Source: Acanthamoeba castellanii str. Neff (Eukaryota > Discosea > Longamoebia > Acanthamoebidae). Taken from it: 35,823 nt of DNA. A program made the translations under genes and the position numbers. The stretch covers positions 63,965 through 99,787 of the forward strand of contig NW_004457242.1 of the NCBI RefSeq assembly GCF_000313135.1. Reading direction: 5' to 3'. Under the pieces are notes generated by a model. The model did no database searches. It was not told the origin of the DNA and saw nothing but the letters and a program-made list of their open reading frames with translations. Shown piece by piece: positions 11,694 to 21,228 of the stretch (position 1 is the stretch's first letter; every line of letters starts with the position of its first letter).

Positions 11694-11740
11694 GTCTTTG
11701 CAATCTTTAAAGGACAACAGAACTCCACCCTGCGAGCAAC

Positions 11741-13972
11741 ATGGAGGGAGAAGTCGAGATCGAAGTCGGGAAGGAGGAAATGGATGAGATGAAGCTGGAG
11801 GAGGCGATTGGTAAAATTGAGGGGATTCATCTGGAGGGTTCCCGAGAAGTCGAGGCCGTGGAAGGCGACAACAACGATGATGTGGAGGACTCCAGCGCTC
11901 GGGAGTGGGCAAGACTCGTGGCCGCTGCACGGCGGCCCGGCACAGGCTTCCCAGCGCGTGCACACCGCGACGGCCTGCTACGCACCCGCCCAGACTCCTT
12001 CACCGGTACCCTTCTACTTCTTTCTTTCTTCTTCTGTTTGACTCTCACTCGACGGCCGTCCAACGCTTGCCCCCCCCCCACCACACCAAGGTGCGGAGGC
12101 GGTGGAGTGGCTGGTGAAGAACTGGCCGGCCTCGAGCGATCGCAGCGAAGCCCTCCAGCTGGCCGGCCGCCTCTTGGAGGAGGCTGTGATCGTGCCCGCG
12201 AAGGAATCCACCGAGGCCAAACCCGCATTCGTACTCACACTTCTCCTTAACGTGCCTCCTGTGTGCGGTGGTGCGTGTGCGGTGGTGTGTCGTCGCGTGG
12301 GTGTGGTGACTCACGCGAACGGCGTGGGTTGGTGGGGTGCCTGTGCAGGAAGAGAGTGCGCTCTACCACTTCGCCGAGAGAAGGAAGGTGGTTGTTGTGG
12401 GTGGTGGCTTCTCTGGCCGGAAGGTGGCGATGAAGCTGCAATCGTCATTCGACGTGACGCTGGTGGACAACAAAGACCACTTCATGTGCATCATCTCGCT
12501 TCCCGCGTGCCTGTGCGACACCGACCATCTCGAAAAAGTCACCGCGCCCCATACCAAAGTACGTTGTGGCACTCGCACCCGCTCTTCACTCACATGCAGA
12601 GATCTCACGCGGTTCTCTTCTCTCATCATCGGTCCCACAAGTACTTGTGGGACTGTACGATCGTGGTCGATGAAGTCGTGGGCCTGGACAGGGAGGGCAA
12701 CACGCTCCTGCTCAAGTCCCACGGGCCGCTGCCCTACGACTACCTCGTCATCGGCACCGGGTCTCGATATCGAGTCCCCGTGCAGGGCAACGACCAAGTC
12801 CTCGTCATCGACCCTCTGCAACCCTCGTCCCTCCTAGAGTACCAGCTTTCACCCACGATTTATTCTTCTTATTTATTGTTTATTATTCTGACACGACGTA
12901 CGCAGACACAAAGCGGCTCTGGCCAAAGCCACGTATGTAACCGTGGTTGGTGCTGGGCCTGTGGGCATCGAAATCGCAGGCGAGATCATTCACCACTGCG
13001 CTGGTACTCCCCATGCCCACCGCATCCCTCCACACGTCTTCGCGCCTGTGCGTCTTTGTGCAGCGAAGGAGAGGCGAGCGTCACGGTCGCAGACAGCTGA
13101 CTGACTGGTGTTGTTTGGTGTGTCGCTGCAGACAAGCAGCTGACCGTGATCTATTCGGGTAAGAAGATGCTCGAGCGATACTGTCGGGGAGCTCACAAGA
13201 ACATCAAGCGGTACCTGAACGGAACGGCCAACGCGCGCATCCTCAAGGACCAAAAGGTCGTGAGCGCCGAAGGCGACTCGCTGCTCACCACCAAGGTAAG
13301 GAATGATCTAACAAGCGCTCATACTCCTCTCGGCCGAGTCTCACCGGTAGTTCGCACCATCAACTCCCTGTCCAAACCTACGACAGGGGGAGCGAATTAG
13401 GACGGATGTGGCCTACTTCTGCGTGGGCTTCGTGCCCAACACCGACTTCCTGCAGGCGGAGTGCGGCGACCTATTGTCCGAGCGGGGGCACATCAAAGTC
13501 AACGAATACCTGCAGGTCAAGGGCCACCCCAACATCTTTGCAGTCGGCGACGTGGCCGACATCGACGAGGAGAAGCTCGCCCAGGCACTATGCTTTTCCT
13601 GATCTCTTACTCCCGCTCTCTTCTTGGGCACACTCCACTGACTCCACACAACGCAACGCCCCGTCCCAACAGAACGCCGAGAAGCACGGCGGAGTGGTGG
13701 CCAAGAACATCATGGCAATGGAAAGCGGCAAGTCTATGCGTTCCTACAAGCCCGGCACCCGAATCCTCATCATCTCCCTGGGTCCCAAGCGGTACGAGTG
13801 CTCCGCGGCTTTGCTGTGTGGTGTCACGCAGTATCTAGACTCAACTAACGCGTCCCACGCTTTCGGCTTGCGCAGAGCGATGGTCGTACGTGGCGACAGG
13901 GTCGTCGTTGAAAACGGCCTTGCCGCACGCATCAAGTCTGTGGTCGAGTACAAGAGCATGAAGGGATTCTGA
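11741..13972 (+). CDS. DEP domain fused to FSP1/AIFM2-type NAD(P)H oxidoreductase
   Basis: Nine exons (11741-12005, 12091-12230, 12349-12558, 12642-12838, 12906-13003, 13132-13295, 13387-13584, 13673-13791, 13876-13972) give 495 residues. After an acidic N-terminus, residues about 65-143 match a DEP domain (PGTGFPARAHR, DSFTGAEAVEWLV, ALYHF). From residue 148 the chain is a two-dinucleotide-fold flavoprotein: VVVVGGGFSG (FAD site), VTVVGAGPVGIEIAGE (NAD(P)H site) and NIFAVGDVADI (FAD ribityl site). The order and C-terminal part resemble FSP1/AIFM2, which reduces ubiquinone at membranes and suppresses lipid peroxidation. Human FSP1 is about 373 residues and uses an N-terminal lipid anchor, so DEP may supply membrane targeting here (inference). 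The intron at 13585-13672 has a GC donor. Exon 4 could begin upstream in frame, adding about 14 residues. The next gene starts 80 bases after the stop. Confidence 0.88.
13585..13672 (+). other. GC-AG intron in the DEP-FSP1 gene
   Basis: The exon ends LAQ at CAG and the intron opens GCACTA. The next exon starts AAC GCC after AACAG. No GT donor lies close enough to keep the frame, and the joined protein (EEKLAQNAEKHGG) follows the family pattern. Confidence 0.75.
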
Positions 13973-14052
13973 GCCCACCACCATCTTGTTGAACGTTCCC
14001 CCTGTGCTGGATCCTGTACGATCGGCATTTCCTGGTAATTCCCTGACAAAAA

Positions 14053-16248
14053 ATGCAACATAAAAAAAAGAAAAGCAAAGCAAGAGCTGAGGATTGCGTG
14101 GAGAAGGGTTCGCTCTCGATGAGCGAGAAGGAGATTGCCGACAAGGTTCGGGGGGTGTTCTCACCCTACCTGGCCCAGCGATGGCACCGTGCTGCCAATC
14201 TGTGGGAAAGAGTGTCGCAGCGCTGGCAGCCCACCCTGCAGACGCTCCTGCCTCTCGGCGGGCACTCAGATGGCAACAAGATCACCCTTTACACTCATGG
14301 AGATGACGCATTTGGTGCCAAATGGGACGCCATTCAGAAGGTGCCGCCTCATCCCACATCAAATCTATCCTCAATTATTGTTCTTTTTTGCATTAAAACA
14401 AATGCACCGCTCCCTCGCTGCACTTGTGCCATACAGCTGCATACAGAAGCTTTGAGCTGACACTTGCGCTTTCTGTAACCGCCCTCGGCTTCCCTGTACA
14501 GGCGAAGGAGAAAGTGTGGTGGTCGGCCTACACCGTGGAGCCCGACCGTGTGGGCAAGCGCACGGTGGAGCTGCTCACCCAGGCCAAGCGCCGCGGGTGC
14601 GACGTCATACTGCTCTACGATTCCATCGGCTCTCGCAGCGTCGACAACGAGTTCCTCGCCCCCCTGCGTAAGGCCGGCGCCTGTACACTCCTCAACTCCT
14701 CCTCCTCCTCCTCCTCCTCTTTGCCAGCAGTGCTCTTCTGGTTCCTGCTTCTGATGCCCCTGCGCGCAGCATGTCTCGAGTTCGGCCCCGTACGCGTTTC
14801 CCGGTGGCAGAGTTGGCGGCACGGACCCTTCCGCAATCATCAGAAGCTCTTGATCGTGGACGACCATGGCTACTGTGGTGGGATGAACGTCTCCGAAGAC
14901 TATGCCGGCCTCAAGACCTTTGGAAAGGGTGCGCTCGCAGTCCCTTATCATCACGTGTGTGTGTGTGTGATGTGTCGCGCAAGCACGGTTTGCTGATTGG
15001 CCTGTGGTGCGGAAGCAGAAACGTTTAGCGACACACACATCAAGATGGAAGGTCCAGCGGTGAAGGACCTCGAAACTGTGTTCCTCAACTCGTTGATCGC
15101 CAACCAGGAGCACATACCCATAGAGTACGGGCGCCTCGTCTCTCTCCCCTCCCCTTAGATCTTTGGGCTCATTCGCTAGCGCCTGTTCGGCCTCCGCTGT
15201 TACAGAGAAATCGACCGGGTCGAGCAAATTGTGGAGCGGCGACCAGACCTACCGCCAACCCCGGACGGAGTCTTTGTACAGGTTGGTTGCCGCCATACGT
15301 TTGACGCTCTTTGTCGAGTTACGTTGGTTGACCGCGGTCTATTCGTCTCTTCCCTTCCTGTGTGCCTGTGCCGTTTGCTGGTGCGCAACAGGTACTCCAG
15401 TCCAACATCCGACGGCAGAGGAAGGACGTGCAGGCCGCTCTGCGGTTAGCTCTTCGATCAGCCACCGACAGTTGCTACCTCTCGTCGCCATACTTTCTCC
15501 CGCCCAGGAACATCAAGGTGCGCCTCCTTCTCTATGCCATCCCTTCAGCCGCTGGAGCCAACACTCATGCACGCACGCACGTACGCACGCATCAGAGGGC
15601 CATCATTCGGGCTGCGCGCAACGGTTCCGACGTGCGCATCATCACGGCGGGAGACAGCGATATACCCTTTATCCGGTACAGCATTGCATTGCGCGCGCGA
15701 CTTGGTGAGTGAGAGACTAGTGCGCGAACGCTCACATCGCGTGGATGATGTGTCTACCTAACTCCTACCTACCTATCCAGGGCGGCGCAGCAACATATTT
15801 ATTCATCCTTCTTGAAGCGAGGAATCAAGATCTATGAAATGTGGGACAAGAAGCTCCACGCCAAGATGGCCAGCATCGATGGGATCTACTCGTATGTCGG
15901 GTCCTTCAACCTCGACGCCTGGAGCAGTCGCAATCTGGAGGTCAACGTGACCGTTCTCGATCCGCCACTCGCCCACCAGCTTGAAGATCGGGTACTAGGC
16001 TTCTTCTTCTTCTTCACGCCATCAGCGTCCCCTTCAGCGACACCACTAACGCTCTGATGGCTTTCTGGTGTTGATGAACTCAGTTTGAGGAGCTCATCGC
16101 GCGGTCGTGCAAGGAGGTGTCGCTGGACGAATTGGAGGGTCGCGGGCTCTGGGAAAAGAACTACCACTGGCTGGCCTACCAGTTCTTCACCGTCACCGGT
16201 CCGCGCGTGATAGACGAGGACGACGACGATGATGATGACGATGACTGA
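14053..16248 (+). CDS. HKD phospholipase D family protein, cardiolipin synthase-like
   Basis: Nine exons (14053-14340, 14502-14682, 14770-14928, 15019-15124, 15206-15281, 15392-15517, 15596-15675, 15781-15991, 16084-16248) give 463 residues. Two catalytic HxK motifs are present: NHQKLLIVDD followed by GGMN (His180, Lys182), and LHAKMASIDG followed by GSFNLD (His365, Lys367). The paired histidines form the active site of PLD enzymes. The spacing and the GGMN and GSFNLD tails resemble the ClsB/PLD-type cardiolipin synthases and related phosphatidyltransferases. Ordinary PLD, with PX-PH or C2 domains, does not fit. The N-terminus is lysine-rich (MQHKKKK); a second ATG at 14119 is an alternative start. 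The product ends in a run of about nine aspartates. Substrate and location are unknown; a mitochondrial or endomembrane lipid role is inference. Confidence 0.87.
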
Positions 16249-16396
16249 GCTCAGCTCAACCCCGTATTTTTTTTACCCCAACATTCCAAGAATCCTTTCA
16301 CGTTTTTCTTTGCAGAAAACATCAATTGGCGCCAACTGGCAAGTTGCGTTTTGAAGTACTTCATCTCTAATTAGCGTAGCGCTTTACACCAATTCA

Positions 16397-16830
16397 ATGG
16401 AAATCGTACGTGCCTTGCAATCGCGATTGCTTCGCCCCGAAAATGTAGTGCCGAGATATAATTTGAATTTATTGTGCCGGTGCAGACGATTGAGCAAGGA
16501 CGCGACAAGCGATCGCATGGAGCTATGTGCGTCACCAACTTTGATCACCTCAGCACCCCCTCAAACCTCACCTTTGCCAAGCGAGTACGATTACCCCATT
16601 GAAAGCCTCAAGTAGAATCTTGACTGACCTTCGCCACTGTGCGACAGGCACGTGTGGACGGAGGTGCGGCGAGCGGTGCGGCGGCCGTGGGCAGCGCTCG
16701 CTTCGATTTGGGCTTCAGCACCGCCCGAGGCCAGCGTGTGAACGTGTCTGCCCTCAGCCTGCGGCGAGCCGACGCACTACTCAATCCTTCTACCTCCTCC
16801 TCTTCCTCCTCTTCCTCCTCAGACAACTGA
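16397..16830 (+). CDS. Small hypothetical protein, three exons
   Basis: Not recognised. Exons 16397-16405, 16486-16584 and 16648-16830 (TGA), all in phase 0, join into a 96-residue protein. The first exon codes only MEI. The middle exon has a cluster TIEQGRDKRSHGAM and ends LTFAKR. The third starts ARVDGGAASG, so the junction makes a basic AKRAR patch that could be a nuclear localisation signal. The C-terminus is a serine run before DN. The three clean junctions (GTACGT and GTACGA donors, GTGCAG and GACAG acceptors) support a real gene. The tiny first exon and lack of a known family keep confidence moderate. It lies 148 bases after the PLD-like gene. Confidence 0.5.
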
Positions 16831-17138
16831 GCTCACACGCCATTCCTCCATGGCAATCAAGCAAATGTAAATCCTGTACAGCTTCATCTCCACCAACAAT
16901 CCTTCCTCAGCCCCCGGCCGTCGCCCCACCTCGTCGGGAGGCGGTAACACCGCGCGCGTCGGTGGTGGAGCGTTCGCGGAGCGTTCGCCCAATTCTGCGC
17001 GCCCTTTCCAGTCCGTGCCACACCGACGAAGCGCTTCAAAAACGTCAGAACAGAGGTGCAGCAGCCTTCATCCACCCACAACACACAGCCCGCGCACAAC
17101 ACAGCTGCCCACACGACATCGACAAACCTGAGATCTTC
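16831..17138 (+). other. Spacer upstream of the CBS-domain gene
   Basis: This 308-base stretch holds no clear gene. The frame of the CBS protein stays open upstream of its ATG for about 70 codons, so an N-terminal extension through an upstream exon ending near the TCCTCAG at 16911 is possible. No joining exon with the right phase was found. Confidence 0.45.
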
Positions 17139-18389
17139 ATGGAGACATCGACCACACCACTGAGGAGCTTTCTGGACGCCACGACGCTGGCCGACATGGA
17201 GGAGCTCCAACAGCAAGAGCTCGTCTCCCTTTGCGCCACCGACACCATCGAGACCGGCTTCCAAGTACCCCCCCCTCCCCAACTCGCAAGTGGTCTCCAG
17301 AGGAGCCATTGACGCGTGTCGTGTCGTGTTGTGTGTCGTGTGCAGACGCTGGTGAAGAAGGGCGTGCTGGGTGCGCCGGTCAAGGACGAGGCCACGGGCG
17401 AGTTCATAGGCCTGGTGGACATCAAGGACTTTGTGGGCTACGTGCTGCTCATCTACGGCCAGGGCCGTGCCTCGGTGAGCGACCTCAACCTCCAGCAGGG
17501 CCTCCGCGTGCAGAGCATCCTCAGTACCTCCCCCCCTCCCCCTCCCCCACCTCTTCTTTCCTACGCTGCTGCTGCTGCTGCTGCTGACGTCATCATCGTC
17601 GGTGATTGCGGCGCGCGCAGACCTGTCGAAGGCCAACCCGTTTGCGCGGGTCTCCTACGAGGCCTCGATTCTGGACGCCCTCAAGGCCTTTGGCGCGGGG
17701 CTGCACCGGCTGGCCGTGACCCAGGACGGCCCCTCCAATGTTGTCAAGATGGTGAGCCAGATGTGCCTCCTCCAGTTCCTCCTCCGCAACGTACGTCGTA
17801 CACCACCTTGGCCAGTCGAATGAATGAATGAATGAATGAATGTGAATGAATGAATGAAGCTGACGATGAAGTGCTGCAGAGGGACAAGTGGGGCGGTGCG
17901 CTGAACCGGAAGGTGGGCGACCTGAAGATCGGCAGCGAGCCGCGGACGGTGGCCTACGGCGAGGAGGCGCTCACAGCGCTAGCCATCATGGACCAGGAGC
18001 AGATCTCCGGCACGGCGATCGTCGACGACGCGGGCCGCCTCTACGGCAGCATCTCCACGTCCGACCTCAAACAGGCCAGCGAGACCACCGGTGCGCGTTC
18101 ACCCTCACGACACGACACGACACGACACGACACGACACGACACGATACACGACACGTAACTGATGGGTGTGTGACAGAGGTGTTGACGGTGCCGCTGAAG
18201 GCGTTTTGGGAGGCGATGAAGAAGCCGTTGGTGACGGTCTCGGAGGAGGACACGCTGGGCGCAGTCATCGAGCGGCTGGTGCGCGGGCGCGTCCACCGGG
18301 TCTTCGTCGTGGGGGCCGACGGGCGGCCCACCAAGGTGATCTCCACCACCGACATCCTTGCCGCCCTCCTCGCCCTTCTCCTTCCGTAA
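17139..18389 (+). CDS. CBS-domain protein with two CBS pairs, SNF4/AMPK-gamma-like layout
   Basis: Five exons (17139-17264, 17346-17523, 17621-17790, 17880-18090, 18178-18389) give 298 residues. CBS-type beta-alpha-beta units are visible: GVLGAPVKDEATGEFIGLVD near residue 50, HRLAVTQDG near 125, GTAIVDDAGRLYGSISTSDL near 210, and VHRVFVVGADGRPTKVISTTDIL near 275. Four CBS motifs make two Bateman pairs, which usually bind adenine nucleotides. The length and layout resemble the gamma subunit of SNF1/AMPK kinases, but key nucleotide-contact residues were not checked, so this is a class call only. There is no membrane segment or attached enzyme domain. The start is the first ATG in exon 1; the frame is open further upstream. 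The gene ends 138 bases before the convergent RAD5 gene. Confidence 0.85.
18106..18156. repeat. (CACGA)n pentanucleotide repeat in an intron
   Basis: About nine near-perfect tandem copies of CACGA lie in the last intron of the CBS gene, just before the acceptor region. An 8-copy GAAT run lies in its preceding intron near 17820-17858. Confidence 0.9.
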
Positions 18390-18527
18390 GGCCGCGGCGC
18401 AAAGGTGACCTGTGTACAGGCCTTGGCCTGCACTGTACAGAACGTAAAACGTAAAACATGAACAACCACAACACGGTGATGGACAAGATGATGAATCTTA
18501 TATCTTTAATTTGGATGCAAGTCTCGG

Positions 18528-20110
18528 CTAGTCGGAGAAGAGAGAAACGATGGTTTCGAGCCGCTCCTGCTTCTTCTCGTCGGCCGAGGCCAAGGCGCCG
18601 GCGACCAGCGAGGCCTTTTTCTCCTGCAGTTGGAGGATCTTCTCCTCCACCGTTCCCTGCGTCCGTAAACCACGAGACGAACGTTCACCACCGTGACGCT
18701 GACGCCTCCGCACATTGCCTATGTCGCTGACGTCAGGAAGGGGGGAGCGGTGTACCTGGATGACGAATTTCTTGACGTGCACGGGTCGCTTCTGGCCGAT
18801 GCGGTGGACGCGGTCGATGGCCTGCTCCTCCGCGCTCGGGTTCCACCACGGGTCCAGCAGGTACACGTGCGAGGCGCAGGTCACGTTGAGACCCAGCCCT
18901 GATTTATCACACAAACGGCATACACCACACGGCACACACCACACACGGCACGACACGACACAGGCCGGTTGTGAGAACCTCTCGACGCGCCCAGAGGGGG
19001 AGGGACGGTGAAGAGGCGCATAGGTGCGCGTACCTCCGGCCTTGAGGGAAATGAGGATGACCTTGGCCTGCGGGTCGGCGTAAAACGTGGCGATGACCTT
19101 CTCGCGCTCCGGCGCCGACATGGAGCCATCCAGCCGCAGGAAGGAATTGTGCGCCCGCGCGCCTTTCCACCTGAGCACACGCGTGTCGTGTGTCGTGTGT
19201 CGTGTGTCGTGTGTCGTGTGTCGTGTCGTGTGAGCCGCCGGTACGATCGTGCGCTGACGAAGACTGCCCGTACCGAGCGGAGGACTGTGCCGCGTAACCG
19301 GCCTTCTTGAGGGCGATCTCGACGAGGTCCAGCGTCGACGTCCACTGCGAAAAGATGACGCTCTTGATCAGCGGGTCCTCCTCTTCGACGCGGTTCAGGT
19401 CGTCGACGAGGGCCTGGAACTTGGTGGAGGGCTTCCACTGCTCTTCGGGCTTGATGTTGATCATCTCCTGCGGCACCGGCACATGGCGCACCTCGCCGTA
19501 CGTCATCTCGCGCCGGCACGTGGGGCACAGCGCTGCGTGCGATGTGGTCGCGAGAGCGTGAGCCTGGCCATGACCAGTCTTGGGGGGGGGGACGCACAAG
19601 GGGAAGAAAGAAGGGGGAGGGGAGTACCGGTGCGGGAGCTCTTGGGCTTGGGTCCGTCGCCCGGCTGCGGGCGGCCCATGAAGAGGCCGTCGATGCACTC
19701 CCGGCAGAACAGGTGGCCGCACGGGGTGACCGAAGGCTGCGCGACGGTGTCGGCCAGGCAGATCGCACACCCGAGCTCTGTTTGACATCGCCCAGCCGCG
19801 ACAACACACACACACACACACACACACACCACAGACACAGCCCAAGCTGAGATGGTGAAGGTCGGTGGCACGCAGGAGGGACGTACCTTCATCGCCATCT
19901 GATGCGGCGGGGATGTCGTCGTTCAGGTCTTCTTCCTTCTTGGCCTCGTCGCCATCGCCCTCCCTGGTCTTGTTGACCGTGGCGAGCAGCTTGGTGCGGA
20001 GGGTCTGGAAGTAGCTGGCCGAGTTCTCGAAGAACTTGGAGTCCAGGAACGCCTCGAAGTCCTGCGCCGTCTGCGTTTCTCGCGCCAAAGCCGCCCAGTC
20101 AGCAGAACGG

Positions 20111-20173
<63 letters not shown>

Positions 20174-21177
20174 CGAAGGCGGACGAGCGACGGGCACCTT
20201 CTTGCGGCTCTTGTTGAGCGACTCGAGTACGAGAAAGGGGTGGTTGCACGCCTGTCGGAGACGAAGCAGCAGCTCCAGCACGGTAGCGTAGTTTTGCAGC
20301 ACCGTTCCCGACTTCACAAAACTGTCGAACTGGAAACAACAACAACAACAGACAGAGAGGGCGATGAGCCGAGTTTTTCTGCGCCGGTGCGCGCATCACC
20401 GACGCGTAAGGAAGGCCACGCCCAGGGAGGAGCCTACCTTGATTTTGCTCTGTTGGTAAAGGCCGTTGTAGAAATCCGACTCGTCCTGGGGCGGGTGACG
20501 CACAACGCACAGTTGTTTTTAGCGAAGACCGCGAGTGGCTCGAGCGCGCGCACGCACGCACGCCACGATACGACACGACACAGGAGACAGGGACGATAAT
20601 ACGGGGTATCAGGAGGGGGTGGGTACCTCACTGAATGTGAGGGCCACGGTCTCCACGACTCGCGGAGGCAAAACGAAGTCGTCCTGATTCTCTACACGCT
20701 TGCGCTTGCCCCTTCGCTTGTCTTCCTCCTCCTCGTCTTCCTCCACTTCGTCTTCGTCCTCCTCCAGTTCCGTTGTAGCGTCCTCGTAATCGTCATCGTC
20801 GGACGATGCGGTCGTTCGCCTTCGCTTTCTCGACTCCGTACCGCCCTTGGCTTCCTCTTCGTCCTCCTTCAACATGGACGACGATGATGACGACGACGAT
20901 GACGACGAAGTGGCTGCGGAGAGGACTGCTTTTGTTCGACGCAAGAGGATGTGTCCCAAGAGGTTCCTGAGTTGTTCCGCGGCTCGCGGGTCGTTGCGCT
21001 CGTAGGGCTTGGCGATCACGTTCTTCCACACGCGGTACTCGGCGAATGGCTCCGCGTGCAGGAAGTGGATGAGCGAGAACAGGTCGTCCAGCTGGTTCTG
21101 GATGGGCGTCCCTGCAGAGGGAAGAACCACAAAAAGAACCTCGCATAGGTCAGTACCGCGAGACCTCGCCTGGTGCC

Positions 21178-21228
<51 letters not shown>

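Larger units (their letters stand above)
10882..11740. other. Divergent intergenic region, 859 bases, no gene seen
   Basis: The region separates the RhoGEF and DEP-FSP1 start codons and should hold both promoters and leaders. No ORF with family similarity or codon character and no tRNA cloverleaf was recognised. It contains a 17-base direct repeat (11270-11286 and 11310-11326) and a small hairpin followed by seven T (11668-11693). An upstream non-coding exon or a small RNA gene cannot be excluded by eye. Confidence 0.6.

Noticed and set aside
10882..11740. tRNA or spliceosomal RNA gene in the long spacer
   Set aside because: No cloverleaf, A/B boxes or conserved snRNA segment was recognised; only a small hairpin and repeats remain.
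15596..15704. GTGAGT donor at 15705 in the PLD-like gene
   Set aside because: It looks good but puts the next exon out of frame with a stop; the GTACAG donor at 15676 gives the conserved join.
1833..20169. Strand bias of intronic CA and ACACGAC repeats
   Set aside because: Some genes carry CA on the coding strand and others GT (3056-3109, 17309-17341, 19802-19829), so no consistent bias was seen.
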